Part shown: piece by piece, positions 7,444 to 16,675 of the stretch
Layout: every line of letters begins with the position of its first letter
How positions within the stretch are numbered: position 1 is the stretch's first letter
NCBI GenBank assembly: GCA_036267135.1
Contig: DATAWQ010000063.1
Coordinates: 62,001-126,000, forward strand
Reading direction: 5' to 3'
Length of the DNA stretch: 64,000 bases
From: PALSA-505 sp036267135
GTDB lineage: Bacteria; Actinomycetota; Actinomycetes; Streptosporangiales; Streptosporangiaceae
Notes under the pieces: model-generated
What the model was told of the DNA's origin: nothing
Databases searched by the model: none
Seen by the model: the letters and a program-made list of their open reading frames with translations, nothing else
Position numbers and translations under genes: made by a program

Positions 7444-9579
7444 TTACGTGGCCCGGTGAACGGATGCGAAGGCGCGCGTCAGCGTTGTGGTCTGCGGGGT
7501 GCCAAGCCGGATGAACACCGGTGTTTGTGCCAGGCTCGCCTGGTAGCCCTTCAGCGTTGCCGGGCCGGTGATGACCCGGTGGTGCTCGACGTCGAGCCAC
7601 TGGCCGGGCGGGATATTCACCGTCCGGCTGTCGGCGCTGGTGACGATGGGGGCGGCGAGCAGTGAATCGCCGAGCAGCCATTCATCCCTGATCGTGTAGC
7701 TGGCCTTGTCCTGCGGGTAGTCGAAGAAGACCGGTTTCATGATCGGCTCGCCGGTCGCCTCCACCCGCTTCACCTGCTGCAGGATGTAGGGGGTGAGCCC
7801 TTCGTGGCGCAGGATCGCTGTCCGGTACAGGCTGATCGTCTGTGCGTTATACCGGCCGTCCGCGGGTGAGGTGGACGAGTACATCAGCGGCATGAGGGCC
7901 GCGGCCTGGGCCCAGCGGATGAGCACCTGCTTGGTGGGTGGGGGCTGGCTGTCTGAGCCGCCGATCATGTCCGTCTCGACGAATGGGTAGCCGATGGTGC
8001 TGATCGCCAGGTCCTGGTCGGCGGCGGCCTGCAGGGAGTTCCAGCCGGTGCCTTTGTCGATCTCGCGGGTGACGAATCCGTACCGCTGCGATCCCGTCCA
8101 GTGGATCCGGACGCCCACACCCTGCTGGTTGAACTGCCTGGTGAACTGGGCGCCGAGCTTGATGTAGTCGTCGGCGGTGTAGCCGCGGTCCGGCTGGCAG
8201 CTTGGGTCGAAGAACCGGGTGTCGAACTTGAACCCCTGCACGTCGTAGGCCTTCTCCAGGTGCTTCAGTTGGCCGGCGAACCAGGCCCGGGCGGCCGGGT
8301 TGGCGAGGTCGACGATCCCCGCGCCCTTCGGCCCGTCCCACCACGGCACCAGGCAGACCTTGCTGGGGTCGGCGGCCGACATCAGGAAGTAGTGGTGACT
8401 CTTGGCGTAGCCGAAGTTGCGCGCGTTCGTGTCGATCCACAGCGTGACCCACAGGCCCAGGCTGAATCCGAGCCTGTGGATCTCGGCGGACATCTGCATG
8501 GGCGTCGGGAACTTGCTGTTGAACGCGAAGTCGCCATAGGCGCGCATCCACCCGTCGTCGATCTGGATGGTGTGCCCGGGGATATGGTGGGCCGCAAGCC
8601 CGCGGGCGTAGTGCAGGATTGACCGCTCACTGACCGAGGTGTACATCTGGCCCCAGTCGTTCCACAGTGGCGTGCGGTACTGGCCGGGTGTGGCGTTGCT
8701 CGACACGGGCGTGCCGGCGACGTGGATGTAGTCCTGGTAGACGGCGCGCGGGGTCGCCCCGACGAATACCGTCCCGGTGTAGCCGGGCGTCTGGGTGACG
8801 GCGAAACTGCCGATGCCGTCGTTGCCCCGGTTGATCGCGACGTCCATGACGTTGCCGGTGTGCACGTAGAAGCCGGCGGCCGACTCGGTGAACCAGAACG
8901 GGTCGGTCATCAGGTACGACGACGGCCCCATCTCGTCGTCGGCGACCTGCCCCGAGTCGAGTGGCCAGGGCTGCTGGGTGTACGGCCCACCGTGCGGGGT
9001 CTGGGTCTCACCCTGGCCGTACCAGTGGCCACCCGATGACAGCACATAGTTGACGCCGGCGGAGTCGAGCGTCCCGGTCAGCCCGGCCACGGACCAGTGG
9101 TAGGTGTACTGGCCGGCAGACGGCGTGATCTTGTACGTCACGTCATGGCCGGGGTCGGTGGTGGCCAGGTCCAGCGTCAGCGCCGAGCCGCGCCAGGACG
9201 AGGACTTGACCGAGGTGGCGCGATAGCTGTTTCCGGCCACGGTGAACTGGACCGGCGCGGCGGTGGTGTCCGCGGCGCTCGTGGTGGCCAGCACCACGCT
9301 GCCGTTCCTGGTCGTGGTCACGCTGAACGGATGGGCCTGGACAACGACCCGGTATCCCGGCGCGGCCGGTGAGCCGTGTTCGGTGAGCGTCAGCCGTGAT
9401 CTGCCGGAGGCGAACCGGGCGCCCTGGTAGGCGGTGCCCTGTGGGCCGCCCGCCGAGGCCGCGGCGGATGTGGGTACGGCCGTGACCACCAGCGCGGCGC
9501 TGAGCGCCGCCGTCAGCACGACCGGCCGCCGTGCCCGGAACCGGGTGCGCGACCGCCATGAACCCGCTGGATCGTTCAT
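7444..9579 (-). CDS. Secreted glycoside hydrolase family 31 (alpha-glucosidase/alpha-xylosidase type)
   Basis: 711 residues from the ATG at 9579, which has an ideal AGGAGGAGG site; the frame runs on to 9744 without conserved sequence. Residues 1-42 form a signal peptide (arginine-rich start, hydrophobic core, AAAS cleavage region). The (beta/alpha)8 barrel shows QIDDGWMRAYGDF (about 339-351), LGLWVTLWID, the nucleophile block GFKFD with Asp453, and TDMIGG with probable acid/base Asp537, matching GH31. The C-terminal LLGDSLLAAPIV and PGQWLDV segments are typical of the family's beta-sandwich. It probably trims alpha-linked glucosides or xylosides outside the cell. No transporter or regulator lies beside it. 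Confidence 0.88.
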   Translation of the reverse strand: MNDPAGSWRSRTRFRARRPVVLTAALSAALVVTAVPTSAAASAGGPQGTAYQGARFASGRSRLTLTEHGSPAAPGYRVVVQAHPFSVTTTRNGSVVLATTSAADTTAAPVQFTVAGNSYRATSVKSSSWRGSALTLDLATTDPGHDVTYKITPSAGQYTYHWSVAGLTGTLDSAGVNYVLSSGGHWYGQGETQTPHGGPYTQQPWPLDSGQVADDEMGPSSYLMTDPFWFTESAAGFYVHTGNVMDVAINRGNDGIGSFAVTQTPGYTGTVFVGATPRAVYQDYIHVAGTPVSSNATPGQYRTPLWNDWGQMYTSVSERSILHYARGLAAHHIPGHTIQIDDGWMRAYGDFAFNSKFPTPMQMSAEIHRLGFSLGLWVTLWIDTNARNFGYAKSHHYFLMSAADPSKVCLVPWWDGPKGAGIVDLANPAARAWFAGQLKHLEKAYDVQGFKFDTRFFDPSCQPDRGYTADDYIKLGAQFTRQFNQQGVGVRIHWTGSQRYGFVTREIDKGTGWNSLQAAADQDLAISTIGYPFVETDMIGGSDSQPPPTKQVLIRWAQAAALMPLMYSSTSPADGRYNAQTISLYRTAILRHEGLTPYILQQVKRVEATGEPIMKPVFFDYPQDKASYTIRDEWLLGDSLLAAPIVTSADSRTVNIPPGQWLDVEHHRVITGPATLKGYQASLAQTPVFIRLGTPQTTTLTRAFASVHRAT

Positions 9580-10435
9580 CGTGCCTCCTCCTGCTGTGCC
9601 AGCCGGGCGCGCTCGCGGGGACATGCCGATGGCGAGGGCTGCCTGCCGCCGGGCGGCGGCAGGCCCAGGGGCGGTCCTCCGGCGGCGGCCCGTCCCCCTA
9701 CGCGCCCCGCGCCGGCGGCGTGATGACCCGATTCGGGCTGTCACCGATGCCAGGCGGGCGGTGCGGCGTGGGCGCTAGGGTGGATGATAATGATTGAGAT
9801 CGCTCGAATACCGTCATATTCGCGCTGAATTGAGCGACTGTCAACGCTGTCTCCGGGGGCAGCCTCCCGGCACCGCCGGGCCTGGCGGTACCGCACGCGG
9901 GCCCGCGCAAGCCGGTATCCGCACTGGAATCCGCAGGTGAATCGCGGAATGGCCGGCGCGCACGGCGACGGCTACCGCGCGGTGGCCCGGACCGGCCGAT
10001 GCGTGGTTAGGCGTGCAGATTGAGATGTGATTGCACGTGTGTGGCAGGGGCATTGGCCGGCACCGGGCTCGCAGTGCCGTGGCAGCCCGGTTTACCAGTG
10101 GCCGCTGGCCATGAGCGTGCCGCCCAGGCAGCCGCCCTCATCCCCGAGCTGGGCCGCGGCCAGGCCGCCTGCGCTGATGTCGTGGCCGAGGGTAACCGGC
10201 AGGCCAGGCGGTCTTCCAGTTGCCAGCGCAAGGGAAGCTCGGACCATTGCAGGTTCGGCGCGAGCCGGACTCAGCCCGCCTCCTCGCCGACCACACCGGG
10301 CACGACCAGCCGGACTCCTGGAATAGCGCCCTGTTCCAGGGGGCAAGACGCGCTGGATGCCCGGGCCTGCGGCAGGTGACTTCCATCCGGTTACCCGTGC
10401 TGGGCAGGCACTGCGCCGCAACGCGCAACAGCCCG
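9580..10435. other. Gene-poor stretch upstream of the GH31 gene
   Basis: No open frame here has recognisable protein sequence. Around 9780-9840 the composition becomes AT-richer, with an imperfect palindrome GAATACCGTCATATTC and outer CGCTC/GAGCG arms. On the minus strand this lies about 200 bases before the GH31 start and is the likeliest promoter or operator area for that gene. The rest looks like decayed sequence. Confidence 0.35.
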
Positions 10436-10711
10436 CCGCTGGGTCACCTGGCAGACAGCCTGCCCCGCGGAACAACAGGCGACACCGACAGCTATCCAGG
10501 CGTGCTCGACCGAGTGCTGGAGGACCGTTTCGTCAGCACCGGCGAGCTGGCCGGCATGACGCGGCTCGCTGCTGAACCCGGGCTGACCCGCAGCGCCGCC
10601 CAGCACGCCCACCGCCACTACCTGCAGCAGGTCGCCGCTGCCGCGTGGCGTGACGGGCAGGTCACCCAGGCACGGCCCAGCGTTGACGCTATCGGGCGAT
10701 CAGCGGCATGA
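10436..10711 (+). pseudogene. Fragment resembling the middle of a DEDDh exonuclease / DNA polymerase III epsilon-like protein
   Basis: In one frame this stretch reads LADSLPR, then YPGVLDRVLEDRFVSTGEL, a helix ending in LTRSAAQHAHRHYLQQV, and AAWRDGQVTQA before the stop at 10711. This order matches, as I recall the family, the helical TerB-like segment that follows the nuclease domain in actinobacterial 3'-5' exonucleases. There the text runs roughly YLxLLDRxLxDRxxS, then a Gly-Leu helix, HRxYLxxLxxAA, DGxVTxxE. The nuclease domain and its acidic residues are absent, as is a start with a ribosome binding site. It is best read as a remnant; the assignment rests on pattern memory. Confidence 0.4.
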
Positions 10712-10973
10712 GCGCGCATTCACACGCAGCTGGCCCTGCATAAACATACGGCCTGAGCTGCCTGCCCGCTCGTCCGTGGTTGAGGTCGCCAACGCGTGGA
10801 GAGCCCTTGATAACCGCGCGCCGAGCCGCCGTTCTGGTCGACTGCGGACGTTATGAAGTGGACATCCACCGGCGCGCAGAAATGGGCGATCGGCGTGGCG
10901 ATCAGCACTCGGTCATGCCGGATTCTGCGCACTCCTTCATATCGGTGAGCGAGCAGGTGCGAGGATTCGTGTT

Positions 10974-11822
10974 GTGAAGGCGGAGCTCGTTTCGCGTGCG
11001 ATGGCTGCGGCGGCTGCACTGGCCGCAGAGCTGCGTTTGCGGGTCGACGACGCAGTCGTGATTCACAATTCGAACAAACTCGCTCTACGTCTGCTGCCGT
11101 GTGGCGTGTTCGCCCGGGTAGCGCTGGCGGGGCGGGAGGCAGCGGCGCTTGAGGGTCGAGATCGCTCTGCGGCTGGCTGGACCTGCTACGAGGTGGTGGC
11201 TCCTGACCGGGTCTTGGCGGGCGCATACGCAGACGCGCTCGCGCGCCTGCACACCGGCATGCGAAGCGCCGGGATCACGACCCCGCACTTCCTGGACCGG
11301 GCCGCAGCCGCTGAACGGCTCGTCACGCACCAAGGCGAAACTCCCGCGCTCACTGAGACCGGCCGACGTCTCCTGCTCAGCACGCTGCAGAGCACTCGTG
11401 AACGGATCCACCGCCGCGGCGCTGCCGAGCAGTTGCTGCACAGCGAACCGCATCCTGGCAACCTCCTGCGCACCCGTGACGGCCTGCTGTTCACCGACTT
11501 CGAAACGTGCTGCCGTGGGCCCATCGAGTTTGATGTTGCCCACGTGCCACAGGAGGTCAGCGCGTGCTATCCGGACGTCGATCACGTTCTGCTCGCCGAG
11601 TGCCGGCGGCTCGCGCTGGCGATGGTCGCCGCCTGGCGCTGGGCCATCGGCGATGAATTCCCCGACGGGGACCAGCACGGCCGGGACATCCTGTCCTTGC
11701 TCGGCCAGGGTCCGCCGTGGCCCGCACTCGGTACTCTGGCCGCCGGCGAGCCGAACGCACTCACTCGCCGCGCCTGGGCAGACGCTGAACCGCCTGACCG
11801 TGGTGACCGGGAGTCCCCGTGA
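10974..11822 (+). CDS. Aminoglycoside phosphotransferase-like kinase with an apparent internal deletion
   Basis: 282 residues from the GTG at 10974, with GAGGA upstream. The C-lobe has LLHSEPHPGNLL in place of the usual HGDxHxxN loop and DFETCCRGP in place of DFD, variants typical of one actinobacterial phosphotransferase subfamily. In the N-lobe, FARVALAGREAAALE runs straight into GWTCYEVV. In relatives as I know them, about 35-40 residues, including the strand pair that carries the hinge, lie between these points, so an in-frame deletion is likely. Activity is doubtful. The DinB gene follows 58 bases downstream on the same strand. Confidence 0.6.
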   Translation: MKAELVSRAMAAAAALAAELRLRVDDAVVIHNSNKLALRLLPCGVFARVALAGREAAALEGRDRSAAGWTCYEVVAPDRVLAGAYADALARLHTGMRSAGITTPHFLDRAAAAERLVTHQGETPALTETGRRLLLSTLQSTRERIHRRGAAEQLLHSEPHPGNLLRTRDGLLFTDFETCCRGPIEFDVAHVPQEVSACYPDVDHVLLAECRRLALAMVAAWRWAIGDEFPDGDQHGRDILSLLGQGPPWPALGTLAAGEPNALTRRAWADAEPPDRGDRESP

Positions 11823-11879
11823 GGCCGCCGGTGCGACAGGGGCCACGCTGGTGTCGGTGCTGCGGTGGATACTGCCGTC

Positions 11880-12590
11880 ATGGCCAGATTCCAGGACCAG
11901 GACCTGACTGACGCTGAGTTCCGCGAGTGCGACTTGACCCGCGCCCGTCTGATCGGGGTGGTGATGCAGGACGCGGTCATTGACGGGCTGGTCAGCAACC
12001 TGGTGGTCAACGGAGTGGAGGTGGCGTCCTACGTCGAAGCCGAGCTTGACCGCAGGCATCCAGTGCGGCTGCTCATCCGCTCCGCCGATCCAGCAGATCT
12101 GCGGCAAGCATCTGGGCAGCTTCGGACCGGCTGGGCAGCGACGCTTGAGCGGCTCGGCGGGATGCCCGATGGTTCGGAGCACCAGCGCGTGGGCGGCGAG
12201 TGGTCGATGGTGGAGACCCTGCGTCATCTGGTGTTTGTGCATGACTCGTGGTTCCGCCGCTGCTGCCTGGGGTCGACCGGGCCGTTCACTGCGATCGGGC
12301 TGGCATGCGAGTTCGTCCCGGACCAGGAGGGGCAGGGCCTGGATCGATCGGCCAATCCTGGACTCGGCGAGGTGCAGGCCGTGCGCGAGGCGCAAACCGC
12401 GGAGCTGGAGCGCTGGCTGTCCACCGTGACGGCCAGTCAGCTGTCCTCGCCCGCGCCTGTGCCCGCGGGCGACGGCTGGCCACCATACGCACGGGGAAAA
12501 TCGGTGCTGGAATGCGTGCACGTGGTGCTCAACGAGGAATGGGCACACCACGGATTCTGCGTCCGCGACCTTGATCTACTCGACGGGTAA
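11880..12590 (+). CDS. DinB-like four-helix-bundle protein
   Basis: 236 residues from the ATG at 11880; a GTG at 11865 is an alternative. The first 50 residues are a short repeat-like segment (DLTDAEFRECDLTRARLIG). The rest follows the DinB fold: METLRHLVFVHDSW provides the first metal-ligand histidines and NEEWAHHGFCVRDL the last. DinB proteins are metal-binding bundles whose members include mycothiol- or bacillithiol-dependent transferases; most are uncharacterised. It may be co-transcribed with the kinase-like gene upstream. From 12591 to 12893 no gene is visible. Confidence 0.75.
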   Translation: MARFQDQDLTDAEFRECDLTRARLIGVVMQDAVIDGLVSNLVVNGVEVASYVEAELDRRHPVRLLIRSADPADLRQASGQLRTGWAATLERLGGMPDGSEHQRVGGEWSMVETLRHLVFVHDSWFRRCCLGSTGPFTAIGLACEFVPDQEGQGLDRSANPGLGEVQAVREAQTAELERWLSTVTASQLSSPAPVPAGDGWPPYARGKSVLECVHVVLNEEWAHHGFCVRDLDLLDG

Positions 12591-12893
12591 CCCACGCCAA
12601 GACCCTGAAACACCCTCCTCGGCCGCGAAGAGATATGCCTGCGAAGGATATCTGGCAGGTGAACCTCCGGAGTAGGTCCCGGCCTCAAGCTACTGGCACT
12701 GGCAGCCCGCTCGCCAGCCCGGGCGGTGATCACAGAGGATGAGCGTACGCTGTCACAACCCCAGCCCGGACCCGCCCGTTCAGCGCTGCTGCGTCTAGTC
12801 GGTGATCGGTAGGGTGAGGCGCGCAGATGCGGTCAGTCTGAGCTGCCAGAGGTGTGAGATTTTGAAGAGGTAGACGACCGTCTCGGGACCATT

Positions 12894-13910
12894 CTACGTT
12901 CGGGGCGGCAGCGGCGGCCGGCGCCTAGACGGCCTGGTGCGCAGGTCGGGAGGTCGCATTGCGGGCCGCTGCCGCAGTGCTTCCAGCGCGAGCCTGACCG
13001 CGGTCTCCAGCCGGGTGTCCCGCTCCTTCGCCCAGTCGTCGGGCGAGATGATGACCACGACGTCGGGTTCTACGCCGTGGTTTTCGACGTCCCAGCCGTA
13101 CTCCTCGAACCAGGAGGCCAGCCGCGGGACGGTGATCCGCGTCCCGTCGATCAGCTCGTGCTCGTGGTCGAACCCGATGACGCCGCCCCAGGTTCTGGCG
13201 CCGACGACTGGGCCGAGCCGGAGCAGGCGGATGGCAGCAGCGATGGCATCGCCGTCGGATGCCGAGCATTCATCGGCGATGGCGACGACCGGCCCGCGCG
13301 GCGCGTCCTCTGGATAGGTTCCCGGTATCATGCCGCCCGGCACGTCCCAGGCGAGCACCCTGCGGGCCAGCCTCTCCACCACGAGTTCGGAGATCTCTCC
13401 GCCGGTGTTGCCGCGTACGTCTACGATCAGCGCATCGCGCAGCATTTCAATGCGCAGATCCCGGTGGAAGTCCGCCCAGCCCTGGCTCATCATGTCCGGC
13501 ACGTGCAGGTAGCCGATCTGGCCCTCGCTGAGTTCCCGGACTTGCACCCGCTTCGAGCGGACCCAGCCCAGGTAGCGCAGCCTGGTATCGCTGCGCAGTG
13601 GCACAACCGGCACGCTGCGCGGCCGGCTCCCGTCGGCGGGAGCGACGGTCAGCTCGACAGCCTTGCCCGCGGCACCAGCCAGCAGCGCCCCGGGCCCGTC
13701 TGGTCCGACCGGCCGGCCATCCACGGCCAGCAGCACGTCGCCGGCGGCGATCGCGGCGCCCGGCGCCGCCAGCGGTGCGCGGGCCCGGGGAGCGAGCGTC
13801 GAGCGGATGGCCAGCGTGTCCTGGACCGAGGACGTGGACCGCGTGGGCCAGTTCCGGTAACGGCACTCCTGGCACGTGTCTTGGAGCACGTATGCGCTGG
13901 TCAGCGGCAT
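12894..13910 (-). pseudogene. Tricorn-like protease, C-terminal fragment (PDZ plus S41 core)
   Basis: The frame encodes 338 residues that match only the last third of tricorn protease, normally more than 1000 residues. Visible parts are a PDZ domain (SPLAAPG-like start, AGDVLLAVDGRPV) and the catalytic core with VGYLHVPDMM-like, DVRGNTGG and ADECSASDGD segments, where the last Ser before DGD is the expected nucleophile. WGGVIGF and ENHGVEPD also follow the family. The N-terminal beta-propellers are gone and the first 40 residues have no clear counterpart. The core is intact, but the propellers that feed substrates are missing, so I read a truncated gene. Confidence 0.7.
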
Positions 13911-13970
13911 GGATCTCGGCTAGGAGGGCCGGTCTGCAAGACGCTCGGCTCAGCTTGCGGTGGTTTGAAA

Positions 13971-14999
13971 TCAGATCGCAGAGCGGGCGGTCGCTTCGCG
14001 CCGCCGGAGTGCGGGGTTCAGGATTGCCGGCGGGTTGTAGGCCATGTCGAGCCGGCCGACATCCGTTCCCGGGGGCACGATCGCATCGAGTTGCTCGAGC
14101 ACATCGTCGGAGAGCACGACATCGGCGCCTGCGAGCAGGTCGTCGAGGTGCTCCATCGTGCGCGGGCCGATGATGGCCGAGGTTACCCCGGGGTGGCTGA
14201 TCGCGAACGCGACGGCCATGTGGGTCAGCTTGAGGCCGGCCTGCTCCGCCACCGGGATGATCTGCTCGACGGCGTCCAGGCGGCGCTCGTCACGCATGTG
14301 CTGGAACATCTTTGTGCGGCGCAGGTCGGTCTCCTGCCCTTTGCGGACGCGGCCGGTGAGCAGCCCCTGGGCGAGCGGGCTCCAGACGAGGACGCCCATG
14401 CCATAGCGCTCGGCGACCGGCAGGATCTCCCGCTCGATGCTGCGATCAAGGATCGAGTACGGGGGCTGCTCGGAGCGCAGCGGCTCGAGTCCGCGGCGCT
14501 CGGCGATCCACTGAGCCTCGACGATGCCGGACGCTGGCAGCCTGGAGTCCCCGAAGGTGCGGATCTTGCCGGCGCGGACCAGGTCAGTGAGCGCCGAGAT
14601 TGTCTCCTGGAGACCCGTGCCCGGATCGAGGACGTGCATCTGGTAGAGGTCGATGTAGTCGGTGCCGAGCCTCCGGAGCGAGTCCTCGACGGCCTGCATG
14701 ATCCAGCGGCGGGATGCGCCCCGCTGGTTTGGGTCGCCTGGGTCCATCGGAAGCCCGAACTTGGTGGCGAGCACGACGCTGTCCCGGCGGCCGGCGATCG
14801 CCTTGCCGACGATCTCCTCGGACTCGCCGTGCGAGTACGCGTCGGCGGTGTCGATGAAGTTGATCCCCGCCTCCAGCGCCTTGTGGATGATCCGGACCGA
14901 ATCCTCATGGTCGGGGTTGCCGACAGCGCCGAACATCATCGCGCCGAGCGCGTAGGGGCTGACCTTGATGCCGGTCTTGCCGAAGGTGCGGTATTGCAT
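13971..14999 (-). CDS. Aldo/keto reductase
   Basis: 342 residues from the ATG at 14999 with GGAGG immediately upstream; the longer open frame to 15323 runs through the divergent regulator. The (beta/alpha)8 reductase carries the catalytic tetrad: Asp and Tyr in FIDTADAYSHGES, Lys in VVLATKFG, His in DLYQMHVLD. SAIIGPRTMEHLDD near the end binds NADPH. Members reduce aldehydes and ketones or sugar derivatives with NADPH. The divergently placed TetR gene and two shared palindromes in the 112-base gap suggest it is the repressor's target. Confidence 0.88.
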   Translation of the reverse strand: MQYRTFGKTGIKVSPYALGAMMFGAVGNPDHEDSVRIIHKALEAGINFIDTADAYSHGESEEIVGKAIAGRRDSVVLATKFGLPMDPGDPNQRGASRRWIMQAVEDSLRRLGTDYIDLYQMHVLDPGTGLQETISALTDLVRAGKIRTFGDSRLPASGIVEAQWIAERRGLEPLRSEQPPYSILDRSIEREILPVAERYGMGVLVWSPLAQGLLTGRVRKGQETDLRRTKMFQHMRDERRLDAVEQIIPVAEQAGLKLTHMAVAFAISHPGVTSAIIGPRTMEHLDDLLAGADVVLSDDVLEQLDAIVPPGTDVGRLDMAYNPPAILNPALRRREATARSAI

Positions 15000-15047
15000 G
15001 GTTCCTCCTGGCTGACGTTGCTCCGGGCGCCGTAGAATGAGGTAAAC

Positions 15048-15091
15048 GGAACGACGTCCCACTATCAAGGAACTATATGGGACACTGTCCC
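15048..15091. promoter_or_regulatory. Two GGRAC-N3-GTCCC palindromes, probable TetR operators
   Basis: GGAACGACGTCCC (15048-15060) and GGGACACTGTCCC (15079-15091) share the same half-sites and lie 31 bases apart, about three helical turns, between the divergent reductase and TetR starts. The AT-rich stretch between them (ACTATCAAGGAACTATATG) is the best promoter candidate. Repression of both genes by the TetR protein is inferred from this layout. Confidence 0.55.
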
Positions 15092-15111
15092 AGTTAGCAA
15101 GGAGGCGGGCG

Positions 15112-15687
15112 ATGCCCCGAGCCGACGCACAGCGCAACATCGACGCACTGCTGGCCGCCGCCAAGGAGGAATTCGTCAGCAGCGGCGTCGACGTCAGCGT
15201 GCGCGCCATCGCCGCACGGGCCAGCGTCGGCACCGCCACGCTGTATCGCCACTTCCCCACCCGCGCCGGCCTCATCGCAGCGGTCTTCCACCGCGAGATC
15301 GACGACCTTCTTGCCACCGCCACGTCCCTGTCTGAGTCCTGCGAGCCCGGCGAGGCGCTGGATCGCTGGGTGAATCGCTACATCGACTTCGTCGCAACGA
15401 AACACGGACTGGCAGCTGCGCTCCACTCCGGGGATCCCGCCTTCAGCGGCCTGCGCGAGTACTTCGAGGAACACGCCGGGCCGGCGCTGCAGACCCTCCT
15501 TAGCCGCGCTGAGGACGCAGGATTGATCGGCTCTGGCACAAATGCGCTGGACCTGCTCGGCGCGATCGCGAATCTCTGCATCCCACCGCCCGGAACCGGC
15601 GACACCTCGCGCGCTCATCGAATGGTCGCGCTGCTGCTTAGCGGACTCCGCTACGACGCGATGAGGCCAACGGCAGCAACACACTGA
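15112..15687 (+). CDS. TetR family transcriptional regulator
   Basis: 191 residues from the ATG at 15112, which has AAGGAGG eight bases upstream. The N-terminal helix-turn-helix is complete (FVSSGVDVSVRAIAARASVGTATLYRHF in outline, shown here as FVSSG, RAIAARASVG, TLYRHFPTRA), followed by a helical ligand-binding domain. It faces the aldo/keto reductase gene across a gap with two matching palindromes, so it most likely represses that gene and itself. The ligand may be a reductase substrate. A very strong hairpin closes the transcript 44 bases downstream. Confidence 0.88.
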   Translation: MPRADAQRNIDALLAAAKEEFVSSGVDVSVRAIAARASVGTATLYRHFPTRAGLIAAVFHREIDDLLATATSLSESCEPGEALDRWVNRYIDFVATKHGLAAALHSGDPAFSGLREYFEEHAGPALQTLLSRAEDAGLIGSGTNALDLLGAIANLCIPPPGTGDTSRAHRMVALLLSGLRYDAMRPTAATH

Positions 15688-15730
15688 CATCGACGGAGAG
15701 GACAATCAGCCGACCCGCGGCTACTTCGAA

Positions 15731-15771
15731 CGGACCCGGACGCCTGGCGCCTCGCCAGGCGTCCGGGTCCG
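15731..15771. terminator. Very strong hairpin, 19-bp perfect stem with 3-nt loop
   Basis: CGGACCCGGACGCCTGGCG (15731-15749) pairs without mismatch with 15753-15771 around the loop CCT. It lies 44 bases after the TetR stop codon, in the right place for a factor-independent terminator of the high-GC type without a U-tract. No gene is visible between here and 16333. Confidence 0.75.
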
Positions 15772-16333
15772 CACCCTGGAGCGCCTCGGCTGGAAAGCGA
15801 TCCCGGAGCCCTCAGCCCGCACGACCAAGTCCGAGCCCGGCACTGGCGAACACCGCCGTTCCAGCAGCGTCAGCAGTTCCACGACGTTCATCCTCGCGTA
15901 ATCACACGGTCACGGCTCACACACCACCAAGCGCAAGACGACCGCTCTTGTGCGTCCATTGCGGACATGGCGACAGGCCAAGATCGACGCCAGAACGGCG
16001 GGTCGGCGTGTGTTCTCCGCGGCCTCGGGCGTCGCTCAGAGTGATGCTTTTGGACCGCGGCATGAGCGAGGACCCGACGAGGGTGACCTTTGCGCCGCCG
16101 CGTGGGCGGCACGGCAGGTCCTGCGCGGCCACGCCAGGCCCATCCCTGACCCACCCGAAACCTTCAGCGACGGCTGGCCATGCGCTATCTGGGCGTAAGC
16201 GACCCACGGCGCCAGAAGAGCGCGGCCTGGTAGGTCTGCCGACCGCCGCCGAGTTGTACGAATAGCGGTGCACAAGGCCGCGGCTGGGGCATTCTGCTGC
16301 CATGCGAATGATCCCATCGTGCAGGTCAGCATC

Positions 16334-16639
16334 GTGAGCCTGACACTTTGTGTTCTTCTGTGGGCGCGGCCTGGCACCGAGGACCGCCTGATCGCTTACG
16401 AGGACCAGGTGCTTGGTATCGCCGTGGAGCATAGCGGCCGGGTTCTGCAGCGGGTCCGGGGCAGCGGGACCGGCGGGCAGCCATTGGAGATCCAGATCCT
16501 GGAGTTCCCCTCCGCCCGTACCTTCGATGCGTTCATGTCCGATGACCGCAGGCAGGCGCTTGCCGGTGAGCGGGACAGGGCCATCGCAAAGACCGAGGTC
16601 ATTGAGGTCCGCCTGGTGCAGCAGGATCCAGAGCAGTGA
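16334..16639 (+). CDS. DUF1330-like small dimeric alpha/beta-barrel protein
   Basis: 101 residues if started at the GTG at 16334, with AGG nearby; the frame is open to 16268. The sequence begins with a strand (SLTLCVLLWARPG) and has a LIAYEDQVLGIAVEHSGRVL helix-strand. It continues with PLEIQILEFPSARTFDAFMSDD, where the phenylalanine-rich stretch and the DP-like loop resemble DUF1330/YciI-type ferredoxin-like barrels. No catalytic residues are evident. It stands alone between a gene-poor stretch and a broken cytidine deaminase. Confidence 0.55.
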   Translation: MSLTLCVLLWARPGTEDRLIAYEDQVLGIAVEHSGRVLQRVRGSGTGGQPLEIQILEFPSARTFDAFMSDDRRQALAGERDRAIAKTEVIEVRLVQQDPEQ

Positions 16640-16675
16640 CCTGCACGGCTGGCGGCAGAATCGCGCACGGATGCC

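Noticed and set aside
9783..9800. Fur or Zur box upstream of the GH31 gene
   Set aside because: Only one half-site resembles the consensus and a carbohydrate hydrolase is not a typical target; kept only as a low-interest observation.
13077..15035. A 652-codon plus-strand open frame
   Set aside because: Antisense to the tricorn fragment and the aldo/keto reductase, both with clear catalytic motifs.
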